From the NCBI GenBank assembly GCA_964030475.1, contig CAXIPT010000002.1, positions 19,003,703 to 19,067,702 of the forward strand: 64,000 bases of DNA, in the 5' to 3' direction. Positions within the stretch are counted from its first letter, which is position 1; each line of letters opens with the position of its first letter. The position numbers were made by a program, and so were the translations under genes. The notes below the pieces were generated by a model, which saw only the letters and a program-made list of their open reading frames with translations, had not been told where the DNA came from and did no database searches. Shown here one piece after another: positions 42,166 to 53,900 of this stretch. Source of the DNA: Tethya wilhelma (lineage: Eukaryota; Porifera; Demospongiae; Tethyida; Tethyidae).

Positions 42166-45100
42166 TCAACATACCCATGAGTAGAATGCAGCAGAGCCCA
42201 GACTAGTGTCCTGCACAGTCATAAAGTCGTATTGTTTGAGCATAGCCAGGGCTCGCTGTGCAACTGGTAGGGAAATACTTTCAGCAGAGCATTCAGACAC
42301 ACGTCTCTTCAGACTAGTCTTTCCAGTCTTACCGATAAGAATCTGCATAAATTGAACAATATAGGAAGTGTCACATTGCATGCTGGTAGCTATAATGGGA
42401 TGCTGTATAGCAGGGAAAATAATTATAGCCATTACATTTTCGCAGACTCACAATCCAGTACAATCTATATCACACTACAGTAACTAGTATACTCATATAA
42501 AGTTACATGCAAACTGTTTAATTGCCACCTGCAAATTAAGTAACATGTCCCGTGACACTTTCCATGCATGCATGCATGCATGATAATAATATTAATTATG
42601 TTAGGCACAATAGATCCAACAGCCTGGAAACTTGCACGACTAACCTGAGTAGCTTGCCATGATTTGGTCTCTTTCTCAGGGTTACCCAAGAGGAGAAATG
42701 TTGCACTCATTACTTGATGAACGAGAGGAGGAGGATTAGAATAACTCTTCAACTCTGCAATCACTCTCTGGGACAGCTCGAGTACAGCACGTTTGCGCTG
42801 TTCCAGTCGTTGCAACTGCATAATTGTACAAGAATATGTTGTAATTAGATTAAAATTTCAATCACTCAGAGAATAATTGAATTGTTTGCTATACAGCTAG
42901 GTGTCACATGCATGCACAGCAAATCTAAAAGAACAGTTACACCTAAAATTTACGGAACTCTTCAAGACACTGTGTGGATGATGCAAGACAAACACAGTGA
43001 ACCTACCTTCTCCAGCAACTTGTTGGCTACTTCCATCTCTACTTCAAGGTCTCTCTCCAAGCCTCCCTTCTTCACCACATTGATTGCTTGTTGCAGAGCA
43101 TTGAGCTTACGAGCTACAGTGGCATCTTTTAGATTCTTTGCTGCATGTAATTTCTTTAGGAGATTCTCAGCCTATTGTGCACAAAAAAAAGAAATGGAGT
43201 AGAATGATAAAATTAATACAATTAAGATTGTATCTGCATGTACGCCATTATGAAAGCTGCTTGTTAGCAAACAATGGCACACAGAGTTTAACATCATAAG
43301 ATATAATTAATATTATACTGCATGATCATGCAGCGTAGCTTACACTATTCCAGTATAATAATATTACTGTGCATGAATCATAAGACCTTTCTTAGTAGTT
43401 CTGTGCAGTTTGGAACACTCTCCTTCTTCACTTCTTTGATGGCTGGCTCAAGCCTATCAATCTCTTCAGATGCAACAGCCTGCTCTAGATTGGTCTTCAG
43501 CTGAATCTGTTTCTTAGTCATAGGCATCTCCTGTTGTGATTCAACCTGGACCGCTTCTTCCTGAGCTGATGTTATTGCATCATCTTCTTTCTCAGTTGAT
43601 GGATGAGTGTCAGCCTTTATAGCTGCAATTATTGTGAGGAATGTATGCGTGTGTTATATAATGGGAATTGATATATAAGTTCTTGTGTGTTCTGTTAGAT
43701 ATGCAAAAGCGCTAGCTACGAATGCCGGCACACTACATTGTAGCACAGTATTATGATACGTGCAAACCACACTGAACTATTTGGGATAGTAACAGATGTT
43801 GTGGAACCAGAAAGAAATATGTAGCGCACGGAAAGGTCAAACAATATCACGTGTCTAATGTGGTGTAGCTATACAGGTGTATGAACTCCATTGTTATCAG
43901 TCTACATACATTGTAAGTTCCATTGCACCCACAACAGGACTGCAGGAGGAGAAGCAGAAACAACACTAAAGTTCCATGCAAGTATCCATGGCGATCATGA
44001 CACTATAATTATACAGGTGCTGACTTCTAAGGGAAGGTCCTTTTGATGTTCAAAACCATGAGACATTCCAATGCAAATTCCTGCCTTTTTGTACATACAA
44101 GGGATATGGATCCAGATAACACATCATGCACACAACCCCCTCAGGGCTTATATATTACTAACTGCAAAATAAGCTGCATGTGCTATTATATAGTATTATA
44201 AATTATTATCATAATACTCTATCCATCTACCACATGTGGTCAATTTGACACACTGTTCCAGTCTCTTCCATGGCAGATGACCTCAGATACATGCATGGGC
44301 ACATTCTGGCCATCTGGTAAAGGTCACAAGCAAAGTGCTTACTCATTTAAGTTAGGATGCAAAAAAATCAATATATGGGATAGACCATTCCGCATGGCTT
44401 GCATGCATAGTGAGGTGATTAGAATTATGATAACGTCTCCTTAGCAATACTATATTTGTTCGTGGGTATTTCCATTCGGGCCCAAAAATGGAAACCACTT
44501 CTTGGTGATAACATCCCACTTTCCCAGAAGAACAATTGCAGGTACGGCGTCAAAAAATCACGCAACGGGTAAACGAGATGCCTGCAGTTGTGTGAACACT
44601 TTATTGCATAGCAATGGTAATTGCTGAGGCTCAGACTATTTACACATATGAACACTGCATGATAATTTCTTCATTAACATTGCACATGTCCTTATTCTAG
44701 TCACAAACAGAACAGTCTTAATATTAACTTGTGATCTCAATTACTGCTAGACTATCGTAGATTGGGAAATTTTTGCTACGCATGCAAGTGGCAAAAATGA
44801 ACACATCAAAATTTAAACCGTATGGCGATCTTTACCGAATTGGTCGAAGTGGCAAAAATTAAACAAGCGAAAACATAGCAACAAAAATTTCCCAAATCTA
44901 CAGTAATTTATTTTCTGACTTAACCTTATCAAGTGCTTTGCAAGACCCATATACTCTTGACAAACTATATGTGTATCACTGCAATATCAATGTAATATTC
45001 ATATTTTTGTGATCATGGAACATCAACTGCATGTGCGTTGTTTAGGCAAGAGCTTAAAATATGTCTAATATCCTTTATGCCAAGTCATCACAAACCAAGG

Positions 45101-47843
45101 AATTAAGTCTTATGTTTTGAGCATCACAAACTTACCAAGTAAGTCTTAAGTTCTGAGCTTATCCAGACATACCTGTCCATGGTACAAAAATCATATGTAT
45201 TACATGCACATACATGCACATGCATGCCAAGTACATGCTGCAAGAAAAAAAAAACACAACCACTTCACACATCAGGATTACACCCACTGTTATTACAGTT
45301 ACCAATCTCTACAATACATAATTTACTCTGGAATGCCTTCCTATTGTGAGTGGTCAGGAGTAGTGGAAGGTCAGTCCCAGTAAGCCTGAGGTGACTTTCA
45401 CTGGACAACCTGGCGCATAAACACTTTTCTCAGACCCGTGGCACCAATACAAGACTAGATTTGGCACAACCACACATTTTATTCAGGAATGCAAGGAGTA
45501 ACAATATTGACAAGCCCAAAAGCATGACAAAACAATAAGGAAGTTAGCCAACAGCATTACTACATACTTGAGGTGAATTCCTCGAGACTTCTGGCACCTA
45601 AATATTACATAAAGAGTATAAATAGATTTTTTACTCCAAACAAGTGCATGGATGATGCACATCTATATACTCTTTCAAAGTTCTCGCTAAATAAATAAAC
45701 ATGCACAAAATTAGATAAACACTGCAATCCATGTGTGACCAGAACACCCTAGAAATGGTAGAACAGCTGCAGGCATTAGCTATGTGCACTGCACATTGGC
45801 CCATGACTGTCACAGTAAACAAGAGTGAAAGTGCTAAGCAGCTTGGAAACCAAGTCCAAATAACAGCTGATCTCCATATGGTATTTAGCCTAGCAAACCG
45901 TTTTCAACTGAGACAATGCTTGGGTACTCTTGGGTGTGTTTGAATCACCGCTGGTGAGTCTGCATGAACCAAATTTCTTATGACTGAGAGTACTCTTAAT
46001 CAGGAACATGAGAGAGAAATGGTGCAGTGGGCTTAGCTGCACAAAGGAGCAGCAAAGAAACACTCTGGAATGCACCCTGAGAGACCCATAGCATTATTGT
46101 GCACAAACGTACAATTACATACACTAACATGCAGAGAGTATAACATTTTATGCTGGGAAAGCATGTGCCCATCTGTTGACCACACAATCAGATGAGGTCA
46201 GCTGATTTTCACAACTACCTGACCAATACAAACTATAGCTAAACAAACATTTTCTGATATAGCAAACATGGTTAAGACTCACAACCCACAAACAAAGGGT
46301 AATGGGATTACAACACTACAGCTGCCTAGCAACACACAATAGAAATGACACCTGCACTGTAGTAAGGTGCAGAGGAACTGCTGACATCAAAGATTCTATC
46401 CCACACAAGCTGGAGAGATCCTCAAGATAATTTGGATAGCATATGAAAGGGTCTTACTCAAATGTGGATTATAATAATTATTATCAGTTTGTTCGATAAT
46501 ATATCGTGGGACGAATAAACCACAAGATACAATGATAATACAGAAGCTTCCTCCGGAAAACAAGGACATGCATGCGCATTACGCATTACGCTTGCACATG
46601 CGTAATGCATATATAGTGCGCATGCAATTTCTAGAGGAAGTTACAATCAGTAGCAGATGGGACTTGTATATTTGTTGCCATGGAGCACTGATTGACAGAT
46701 AAACACATGGCAACGGCAACTACATAGCGCTGATTTTGGAAGTTAGGAAAATGAGAATGTATTATTACTAGAATGAAACAACCCAATTTGCTTTCAGGGG
46801 AAAAAGGCTTGAAAGAGCATAACACTTTTCATGGAAGTAAAGGCAAAGAGTTTCTCTATACATATTGCAACCAAAGGATTGTGCTTTGTTGAATGTAACA
46901 TACCATTTTGTTTGCTTTCCTTTCTCTCCTTTGTCAGACGTTCCTCTCTCTCCCTCTCCAACTGTTCCTCTCGTTCCCTCGTCAGACATTCCTCTCTCTC
47001 CCTCTTCAACAGTTCCTCTCGTTCCTTCGTCAGACGTTCCTCTCTTTCTCTCTTCAACTGTTCCTCTCGTTCCCTCGTCAGACGTTCCTCTCTCTCCCTC
47101 ACCAACTGTTCCTCTCTCTGTTTTTCCATCCAGTCCACTAGAGTATTGAGTTCACATCAACCATGTGCAAACCATGTGTGTGGAATGACATAATCAGTTT
47201 ATTTTTAGGTAGTAAAAATGGGTGTGGCTTACAAGTGGACATGACCATGCTATACAAACAGTTGACATAACTCGTAATAACTTGTGGAACACTATGGTAC
47301 CAACCAACACAATAGCCATTCTACACACACACCTGATGCTGAAGGGAGATCACACAGGGGGATTTCCATGTCCTCCCAGGACACCTTGGACTCTGAACCA
47401 GACTCAGACTGAAGTCGATCCTGCTGAAATGCCATCCACGATTCCGCAGTGAATCGATCACCATGTATAGCACTGAGGAGAAACTTGGCGTCTCTTTCCG
47501 TAATGCAGCCTTCTCTAGTTCGATCTAACAGTGCAAAGTCCCACTGGGCACTCTGTAGGATGAAATAGCGTCTGTCCAGCTCTTTCAAGAGCTTTTCCAG
47601 TTCGTTTATGCCAACTTCATCTTGAGTCTCACACACTTGGGCAATGGCTGCACTCACTTGTTTCATATTCACACCTCCACTCCTGAGACTGGCATAGAGT
47701 TCACCAATTTCTTGAAGGGAGAGCCTCTTTCTCTCTCGGCACAGAAGCTCGGCAGCATCTTGCAAGCAATCACAGTCTTTCTGAAGACAGACGAGAGCTC
47801 TGCTGTAGGCGCATTCCCCCTGATTGATGTCCACACTATTCAT
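42166..47843 (-). CDS. EF-hand-like / charged-repeat coiled coil with dynein stalk-head-like C-terminus
   Basis: Not recognised as a named family. Exons: 47843-47333, 47137-46904, 43622-43387, 43171-43007, 42815-42645, 42342-42166; 1494 nt, 497 aa, with phases 1, 1, 0, 0, 0 matching at each joint. Residues 1-170 are helical with a degenerate EF-hand loop (DRTREGCITERD). The second exon is about eight copies of an 8-residue unit (REREERLT/REREEQLK), predicted as a very long charged helix. Further coiled coil follows. The last two exons carry NPPPLVHQVMSATFLLLG and a final TSLGSAAFYSWVC, matching in order the motifs that flank the microtubule-binding head of the dynein stalk. This suggests a microtubule or ciliary role, as inference. 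The last codons TGG|GTATGT form a good donor, so a further exon is possible. The 3.3-kb second intron rests on phase match alone; the two halves could be separate genes. Confidence 0.6.
43623..46903 (-). other. Presumed large intron, or gap between two genes
   Basis: A 3.3-kb stretch between the charged-repeat exon and the next exon of the coiled-coil gene. It holds one MITE-like element (44755-44903), several short palindromes, and no exon I can support. Confidence 0.5.
44755..44903. mobile_element. MITE-like element with terminal inverted repeats
   Basis: About 149 bp bounded by imperfect inverted repeats of some 22 bp (left TCGTAGATTGGGAAATTTTT; right end complementary to CTGTAGATTTGGGAAATTTT), with TA dinucleotides on both sides as in Tc1/mariner-type insertions. 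It has no coding capacity. Internally AGTGGCAAAAAT occurs twice. Confidence 0.65.
46935..47130 (-). repeat. In-frame 24-bp tandem repeat (8-residue unit)
   Basis: Eight or so copies of a 24-bp unit within the second exon of the coiled-coil gene. They alternate Gln/Arg-Leu-type ends, so a higher-order 48-bp period is visible. The array is all in one frame on the minus strand. Confidence 0.85.
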
Positions 47844-48009
47844 TATTTAAACCACAATGTGTACAGCAACACAAAGCGCTATTGTTTCGCTTCACATTAT
47901 GGGTGGAGCTCACGATGTGGGTGTGGTTAACCTTGCACTTTGACCTTTGGAATACCCCTGTCGTTCCACCTCGCTCTTTACTTTAGCTATCTCTGTACAA
48001 ACAGGCGGG
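47844..48009. promoter_or_regulatory. Short bidirectional promoter
   Basis: Only 166 bp separate the divergent start codons of the coiled-coil gene and TMEM14. It contains two GTGGTT/GGGTGGAGC-type boxes and no TATA box. Confidence 0.4.
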
Positions 48010-49102
48010 ATGGGGTCTGTGGACTATGTATCGTATGGATTTGCCGTAGTAGTCTTGACTGGTGGTGTTATTGGTTATCTGAAAGCAGGTATATTTGGTT
48101 AAATTTATACTGCTGTGTAGGTAGTTTAATACTACTGTGCTTCATTTAGAAACTTCCACCTCTACACAGGTAGTACTATGTCACTTGCCAGCGGTGTTGC
48201 TTTTGGTGGGCTGCTAGCATATGGTGCCAGCCGAACAAGCTCAAACCCTGATGCTTTTATGTTTTCTCTGGGTAAGTACATTATTTGGGAGCACACACAA
48301 ACCATCTGGCTATGTATGTACCACATGGTCAAAGAGTTTGATCAACACAGCTGATTTTTGTATACACACTATTATGTTAATGTAAGTAGGTGTAAATTGA
48401 ATTGATTGATATACACACACAAATAGAGTTAATCATTGAGCCTTGATTATAGGGGGCAGAGAGAGTACCCCATTTCCTTGACACTGTCTTGTCCATCAAT
48501 ACACCACACTGATACACACGTAAAGTGGACATCAGTGCAGGGTTACAAGTTATTTATAAGTTAGGAGACTGAGTAATACAATCTTAATGGCAGAGTATAA
48601 TATGAAAATGTACGCAATCTCACTGCCATTTGTTTTAAGAATTGAAGATTTAAGAAATAAGGAGAATTAAACATTGAATGAAGAATTTAGAATTGAACTT
48701 CTTTCCACAGAGATAGGTGCACAATTACTACTCCATACACCAGCACACACCCACACACACCCACACCCACACACCCACACATACACACACACGCAGTTGT
48801 TAGTACGGTGCTGTTTGGGTTGATGGGATACAGGTACATGAATTCTGGCAAGTTTATGCCTGCCGGCCTTGTAGCCATTCTAAGGTAAGACACAAAATCT
48901 TTTGTTTGTTATGGGGATTAGGCCTAACTAATATCATATCTATTGTAAAATTTTGGGTTTAAAAAGGTTTGACAGTTGCAATTGGAAGAAGTTGTAAATC
49001 ATTGATTATCCACTCAGTGCTATTGAGTATGTTGTTTTTCCTATTTTCTCTGATATATATAGTCTTGGTCAAATTGTGCGATTTGCTGTGAAGCTCTTTT
49101 AA
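48010..49102 (+). CDS. TMEM14 family small membrane protein
   Basis: Small four-helix mitochondrial membrane protein; vertebrate TMEM14C moves protoporphyrinogen across the inner membrane for haem synthesis. Exons: 48010-48088, 48170-48271, 48797-48884, 49063-49102; 309 nt, 102 aa, the usual length. Recognisable family blocks: DYVSYGFAVVVLTGGVIGY, GSTMSLASGVAFGGLLAYGA and GLMGYRYMNSGKFMPAGLVA. Glycine-rich helices fill the protein. The exon at 48797 follows a long CA/CCA-rich stretch ending in an acceptor. It is divergent from the coiled-coil gene. The exact paralogue (A, B or C) cannot be assigned. Confidence 0.93.
48735..48796 (+). repeat. CA/CCCACA-rich tract before an acceptor
   Basis: Imperfect CA repeat ending in ACGCAG at the TMEM14 third-exon acceptor. 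Confidence 0.85.
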
Positions 49103-49325
49103 AGAAAAAGGTGAAGTTTTAAAAACCTTCAGTCAAGTTAATGGTAGAACTGGAGAAAGAGAAGAAACAATTCATGAATTCTCTCAGCTAAGTTTTCTCC
49201 TGCACAATATGTACACATAAAAGGCTAGCTTTTTTGTTCTCAAGCATAATTATTGTTCCTCTATAATACTAAAGGGAAAATTAAGTCTATGATCATAATC
49301 ATTGGTTGTTATCATAAAAGTAGTG

Positions 49326-49405
49326 CCCTGCTAGCTAGTCTGGCTGGCCAGACTCTCAGACTTCTCCTTGTGGGAAGAGTCTGGCCAGCCAGACTACCCT
49401 GCTAG
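49326..49405. repeat. Perfect 20-bp inverted repeat flanked by 9-bp direct repeats
   Basis: Arms at 49337-49356 (AGTCTGGCTGGCCAGACTCT) and 49376-49395 are exact reverse complements with a 19-nt spacer. CCCTGCTAG stands directly outside on both sides (49326-49334 and 49397-49405), like a target-site duplication around a tiny hairpin insertion. Confidence 0.85.
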
Positions 49406-49613
49406 TGTGCCCTCCAGTGGCATAGAAGGAGGGGGAAATGGTCTCCATGGAAATGAACTCTGCTGTATTTACTGTGGTGTTAAAATCAGGTCTAATTTCC
49501 AAGTCCAATTGTGTGTTTACTGTTTAAGAAGAGAGCAAAGAAGTGACAATCAGGCCAGATGGTGGGTGTTAATGGGTGACAACAAGTACCCATCTGGTCC
49601 CCTCTACCTTTGA
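49368..49613 (+). CDS. Possible small Cys-rich ORF
   Basis: Open frame whose second half reads CCIYCGVKIRSNFQVQLCVYC, a CxxC-x13-CxxC pattern that could bind zinc, ending PSGPLYL. The first part overlaps the hairpin repeat. A possible acceptor (CCCTCCAG) precedes the conserved-looking part. No family recognised; it may be chance. Confidence 0.2.
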   Translation: MWEESGQPDYPASVPSSGIEGGGNGLHGNELCCIYCGVKIRSNFQVQLCVYCLRREQRSDNQARWWVLMGDNKYPSGPLYL

Positions 49614-52429
49614 TCAAAATGGGAACACATGCTGGTTGTAAATAGATGCACCATTAGTATTTAACACATACTCCTATATTGTCTGGTGTAAATAATTGTG
49701 TACTTAATCTCCATTAGTGTATCCATTTATCACTGATTAGCAGCAACTGAAATGAGAGACCCCAAAAGACCATCTTCTCTCTCATCCAGGACTATTAACC
49801 CTTTGGTTTCCACTTGGCCTCCTCTGCTGTAGTGTATGGTTTCATTGGTCAATATGTGTGCAAACAACCTATGTGTCTATTTGCGTCTGTGTCTGAGTGT
49901 GTGTATTGTAGGTTTGAAAGAGAAAGAGAATATCTGTGTGTATGTGTGTGTGTTTTCTCCCCGTGTCCGTCTGTCTGTGTATCCACGGAAGCTGGAACCA
50001 ATTTTGCTTTGTCCAGTGTAACTGCATTAGGAGAGGTGACACCTGTGTGTCACTGCTGTTGACATGATTAGTGTCTTCAAATACAATGCAGTACAACCTA
50101 CCCAAACACACATATCTCAATATTTTATGCATACAAATATACACCCATCCTGTATGTGTACCTATCATCAGACGGGACTCCCAGGTGGTGCATAGCCAAC
50201 ACACACACATTATTGCATTGCAGCAGAAGTGAATCAAGAGTCTCAATTGCCTCCACGCTCCAATATGCCAAGATGAATGTAACGAAACTCATTAATGTGT
50301 TGAATGTCTCCTGCACGCTAGCAACGTGCCTACATGATGAAGATAGCCACCTCTGATGGGTGTTTATACTTAGAGCATTGCACTTTTGTCTACATGTATG
50401 CCACTGATCAGGAGTCGTTGTCAAGTTCACTAGTGATCCAAAAATTGTAATTTCAGGTTCAATTATAATAATTGTGATTAATAGTTTCAATAACAAAATT
50501 GATCTTCAGTTCAATGTTTGTTTTAAGTTCCTATGGTTACAGGTTATATTTAGACCAAGGAATGTACTTTACTAGAAATTCCTCAAGTTTTGTGGTAAAA
50601 TTTGTTTGCTTGTGTATTGTTTAGGAGTATGGTCTGTGTATGTCAGAGGCCATTACTTTCTGTAAACAGTCACACGCATCGCTTTGGCTTGTGTGCATCT
50701 TGTGGTTGGGAGGTGCATTGTGCACACGTCACTGGTCAGCATCATGGTTGTGTGTGTCCTGCTGCACTTGATTCAGTGTGCCTAGTTGTATGGCAACTTG
50801 CACCATGCACTCAGGAGCAACATGTGTGAAGTTCCCCTTCCTGGGATACCCATGACGTGTTGCTGCTTATGTCTTCATGTATTGTAAACTGTTTATGTGA
50901 AAGTGGATCTATGTTTGGGTATGCTACTGTCAATAGATGCAGTGTGATATCTCTAATTGGTATTTCCTTGTGTCTTGACTTGAGGGTGTGTTTTGAGAAC
51001 CAAATTCCTCGTAAGCATTATGATTTTAAAATTTCTCATTCGCTCCGAGACTGTTGTGCCTTGTGTCTAGGTCAGAGGGTGTGTTGCAGTCTGTACGGGT
51101 GATACGCACCTTATCGGTTCTTGTTTACTGCTGCATCTTGTAGCTGGAGGTTTCAATTTATTATCGATATACTCTCAGGAAATGCAGTGCTTCCCACTTT
51201 GGACCTTATTGCTGTTTATTATTAATCCAATTATGGGCATGTTGTTCAATTCCTTGTGGAAGTGGTTAATAAACAAAAATTTGATTTTTTTTTCTGCCTG
51301 TATATATGTGACTTGTGTTTAAAGTAGGACGGGGAATATATTGACTCAAACTGTTATACGTACTGTGGTACTCGTTTTGTGTAGTGTCTCATAGGGAGTC
51401 ACAATATTTAGTATGTGTGTACAATCATTGGGTTTTGCGTATCACCGTAAACAAATGTAGGGTACAGTTGATTATGGACATGTGCGTAATGTTGTTAATG
51501 GGGACATGTAACCAATACAGTGTGTTCTCAATTAACTTACATTCAGTGTATGCATACACTGGAAAGGATAGGTGTTGGTTTGCTCACGTACATTGGTTTG
51601 CAAACACAGAGAAAGCTCCCTAGACTAACCACATCCTAAACCGTGTACGCGTAGACTTCATCCTGCATAAAGTTACTAGGCAAGTGTGTGTCCCACTTTC
51701 AATTAAAGTGTGTGTGTATGTGTATGGGATGTTAGGTGGATGTCATTATTGATGTGTCATCTTAATTTTATGGAGTTGTTTTTAATTCCGATTACAAATT
51801 GTTACGTGAAGAACCGTAATTCCTAGCTGTGTAATTGATTTTGTCTTCTTGATGAAAGGTTTCAGGCCTCGATGGGCGATTGCAAATAGTTGTGCTATTT
51901 TGTGTACGTCAACAAATTTTGAAGTGGTTAGGTAACAATCATCTTGTGCCTCTCATCTCTCTATGATATTTTTTGGATAAACTAAGGACTAGTTCATTTC
52001 CATGCAGAATGCATGCGGGTACAGCTAGCTGTACTGCAGTGAATTATTCCTTCAGAGGAAGACGCATCTTCGTGTCTGGCACCACAGTGGTTAGGAGAAT
52101 GGTGTGCCTGAGAAGTGTAATTACACCCACTCTATTGCACCAATGACTGGCGTGTTTGGGTTGGTTTCCAAGGACTATGATTATTTTCTTGACTGTGAAC
52201 TCGCGCAGTAGTGTTCTAGCTAGAAGCTGGTGGGTGGATGTTTTGGCTAATGTCATTGTGGTAGCCGAATGGTGTGTCTTGTGGCATGTGCAACAGTATG
52301 AAGAAGTCAACAAACCGAAGACAGCTGACTGTAAATCAGTTGATATTGGGTAAAGATAACTTGCTGTGAACATGTTGGCGTGTTGACAGAATGATGGTTG
52401 CAAACACCATAATCTATTGCGGTTAGCAG

Positions 52430-52500
52430 CCCCGCCCATCGCACACACATCGCGCGGTACCGAAGTCTTTTGCAGTGTTTCCGGAAACTTCCGGTGTGGT
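52430..52500 (+). promoter_or_regulatory. Probable Sox core promoter (GC box, ETS sites)
   Basis: CCCCGCCC at 52430-52437 and overlapping ETS-type motifs TTTCCGGAAACTTCCGG at 52478-52494 lie about 100 bp upstream of the Sox start codon, in an otherwise AT-rich area. Confidence 0.45.
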
Positions 52501-52522
52501 AGCATAAAAGTTCTCCTGGACC

Positions 52523-52570
52523 ATGACTGCGTTGTCAAAATTGACTGCTAACATTTCGAACTGGTTGTAA
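52523..52570 (+). other. Short upstream ORF
   Basis: ATG at 52523 opens a 15-codon frame ending in TAA at 52570, before the Sox ATG. It would act as a uORF unless removed by a 5' UTR intron ending at TTTACAG just before the Sox ATG. Confidence 0.4.
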
Positions 52571-52595
52571 ATTGGCTAACACTAGTGCTTTACAG

Positions 52596-53900
52596 ATGAT
52601 GGTGGTCCAAAGTGTTGGAACTTCTACCGCAATGCCGACTGATGGCACCTCTTCCTCACCAAGTCCTGCAAGCACGCCGACGTCTGTCGTCTCGACAACC
52701 ACAAGCCTCACTTCACCTTTGCACGAGTCACTTGTAGCCGCCGTAGCAGCAGAAACAAGGTCCAAGAAGGAGCATATCAAAAGACCTATGAATGCCTTTA
52801 TGGTTTGGGCTCAGCTCGAGCGGCGAAAGATGACGTTAGAGTATCCTGAGATGCACAATGCAGAAATCAGTAGAAGGCTTGGCAAGCTCTGGAGATTGCT
52901 CAGTGAGGCTGAAAAGCAGCCATACGTTGCTGAAGCTGATCGTCTTCGTGTTTTACACATGAAACAGTATCCAGATTACAAATATCGTCCTCGCAAAAAG
53001 GGAGTGAAGAAGGGGAAGCCTCCCGGCGCACCAGGAAGTCCTTTGGATGGCAGCACACCGACGTCGGAAGACGGTTGCGGACTAGGAGCAACTTGTGTAT
53101 GTGGAAGAACACTGCCTGACACGTGCACCATTGGTATCCAATGCAGCATGGATGGAAGTGAAGAGCCATCTGGTGGCATTGCAAATCCAGGTGGAGCACT
53201 GATGGAGAAGAAGAAAACTGCTGAAATGTCTGTTCAAGTGGGAAATGGATTGGCCAATCTAAGAAGCACAAAAGTGATAACTATTCCAGCCAGAAAACCA
53301 GCAGGCTCCAATGCAAGTGTCTCTGTTTGCATCGGCTCAACTGTTCATCATCCAGGGGAGAAACGAACAAGAACAATATCAACAGGGACGTTTACCGAAC
53401 CTCCTTCAAAGCGAAGCAGGCCAATGGATATGCAACTGCAACAAACTAACAGCCAACCTAATCTCGATTCTATTTCTCAACTTCCTCCTTCTCCCCCAAG
53501 CTCCACAAACTCTCTAGATGATCTCGATCTTGACCTTTCTCTCTCTACGTTCGGTTCACCTAGCATGCCAATGGATGAATTGCTTCCAGGCCTCGAGTGC
53601 TTTGATGACCTCTTCGATCCATTCATGAACAATGGTGCAGTCAGCTGCAGCTTTCAGTCTACAGTTGAGCCAACGTTTAGTACCACTCCTCCTCTGAGCT
53701 CAGACAGTCTCATCAGCAGTGATTTGAACATGCTCAGTGGCACTTCATTCTCCCAAACTCCAACAAATTCAACTATGCTCAATCAGACAGACAAGCCAGT
53801 TTTCGATTTCTCAGACGTTACTCCAGATTTTGCTGATCTCTTTGTACAGAATCCTTTTTCTGGTTTAGATTCAAGCATCACATCTTTAATTTCCAGTTAG
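52596..53900 (+). CDS. Sox family HMG-box transcription factor
   Basis: Sequence-specific nuclear transcription factor. Single coding exon, 434 aa. The open frame continues upstream without an ATG, and the first ATG follows a TTTACAG acceptor-like sequence, so the coding exon may be the second exon. Residues 1-57 are Ser/Thr/Pro-rich. The HMG box covers about 59-137 ([47 protein letters not shown]); RPMNAFMVW is diagnostic for Sox. The middle has a Cys-rich patch ([14 protein letters not shown]) and acidic [13 protein letters not shown]. The C-terminus ([16 protein letters not shown]) looks like an acidic activation domain. The box mixes SoxC-like ([15 protein letters not shown]) and SoxE-like ([11 protein letters not shown]) residues; group assignment needs a tree. 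Confidence 0.93.
   Translation: MMVVQSVGTSTAMPTDGTSSSPSPASTPTSVVSTTTSLTSPLHESLVAAVAAETRSKKEHIKRPMNAFMVWAQLERRKMTLEYPEMHNAEISRRLGKLWRLLSEAEKQPYVAEADRLRVLHMKQYPDYKYRPRKKGVKKGKPPGAPGSPLDGSTPTSEDGCGLGATCVCGRTLPDTCTIGIQCSMDGSEEPSGGIANPGGALMEKKKTAEMSVQVGNGLANLRSTKVITIPARKPAGSNASVSVCIGSTVHHPGEKRTRTISTGTFTEPPSKRSRPMDMQLQQTNSQPNLDSISQLPPSPPSSTNSLDDLDLDLSLSTFGSPSMPMDELLPGLECFDDLFDPFMNNGAVSCSFQSTVEPTFSTTPPLSSDSLISSDLNMLSGTSFSQTPTNSTMLNQTDKPVFDFSDVTPDFADLFVQNPFSGLDSSITSLISS

Larger units (their letters stand above)
49103..52595. other. Long upstream region of the Sox gene
   Basis: About 3.5 kb without a gene I can support. It has TMEM14 3' UTR, a perfect hairpin flanked by direct repeats (49326-49405), TG-rich sequence near 49920-49980, and several Cys-rich frames (49368-49613, 50602-50829, 50857-51102) that mostly reflect TGT/TGTG-rich DNA. 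Regulatory DNA of the Sox gene is the simplest reading. Confidence 0.5.

Noticed and set aside
46831..47193. Ser/Leu-Pro repeat frames on the plus strand
   Set aside because: They are shadows of the minus-strand 24-bp coding repeat, whose frame joins its neighbours in matching phase.
50602..51102. Two Cys/Val-rich frames upstream of the Sox gene
   Set aside because: Their composition reflects TGTGT-rich DNA. There are no convincing splice sites, no recognisable domains and no continuity between them.
52044..52538. Minus-strand 164-codon frame upstream of the Sox gene
   Set aside because: It covers the probable Sox promoter with its GC box and ETS sites and has no family similarity.
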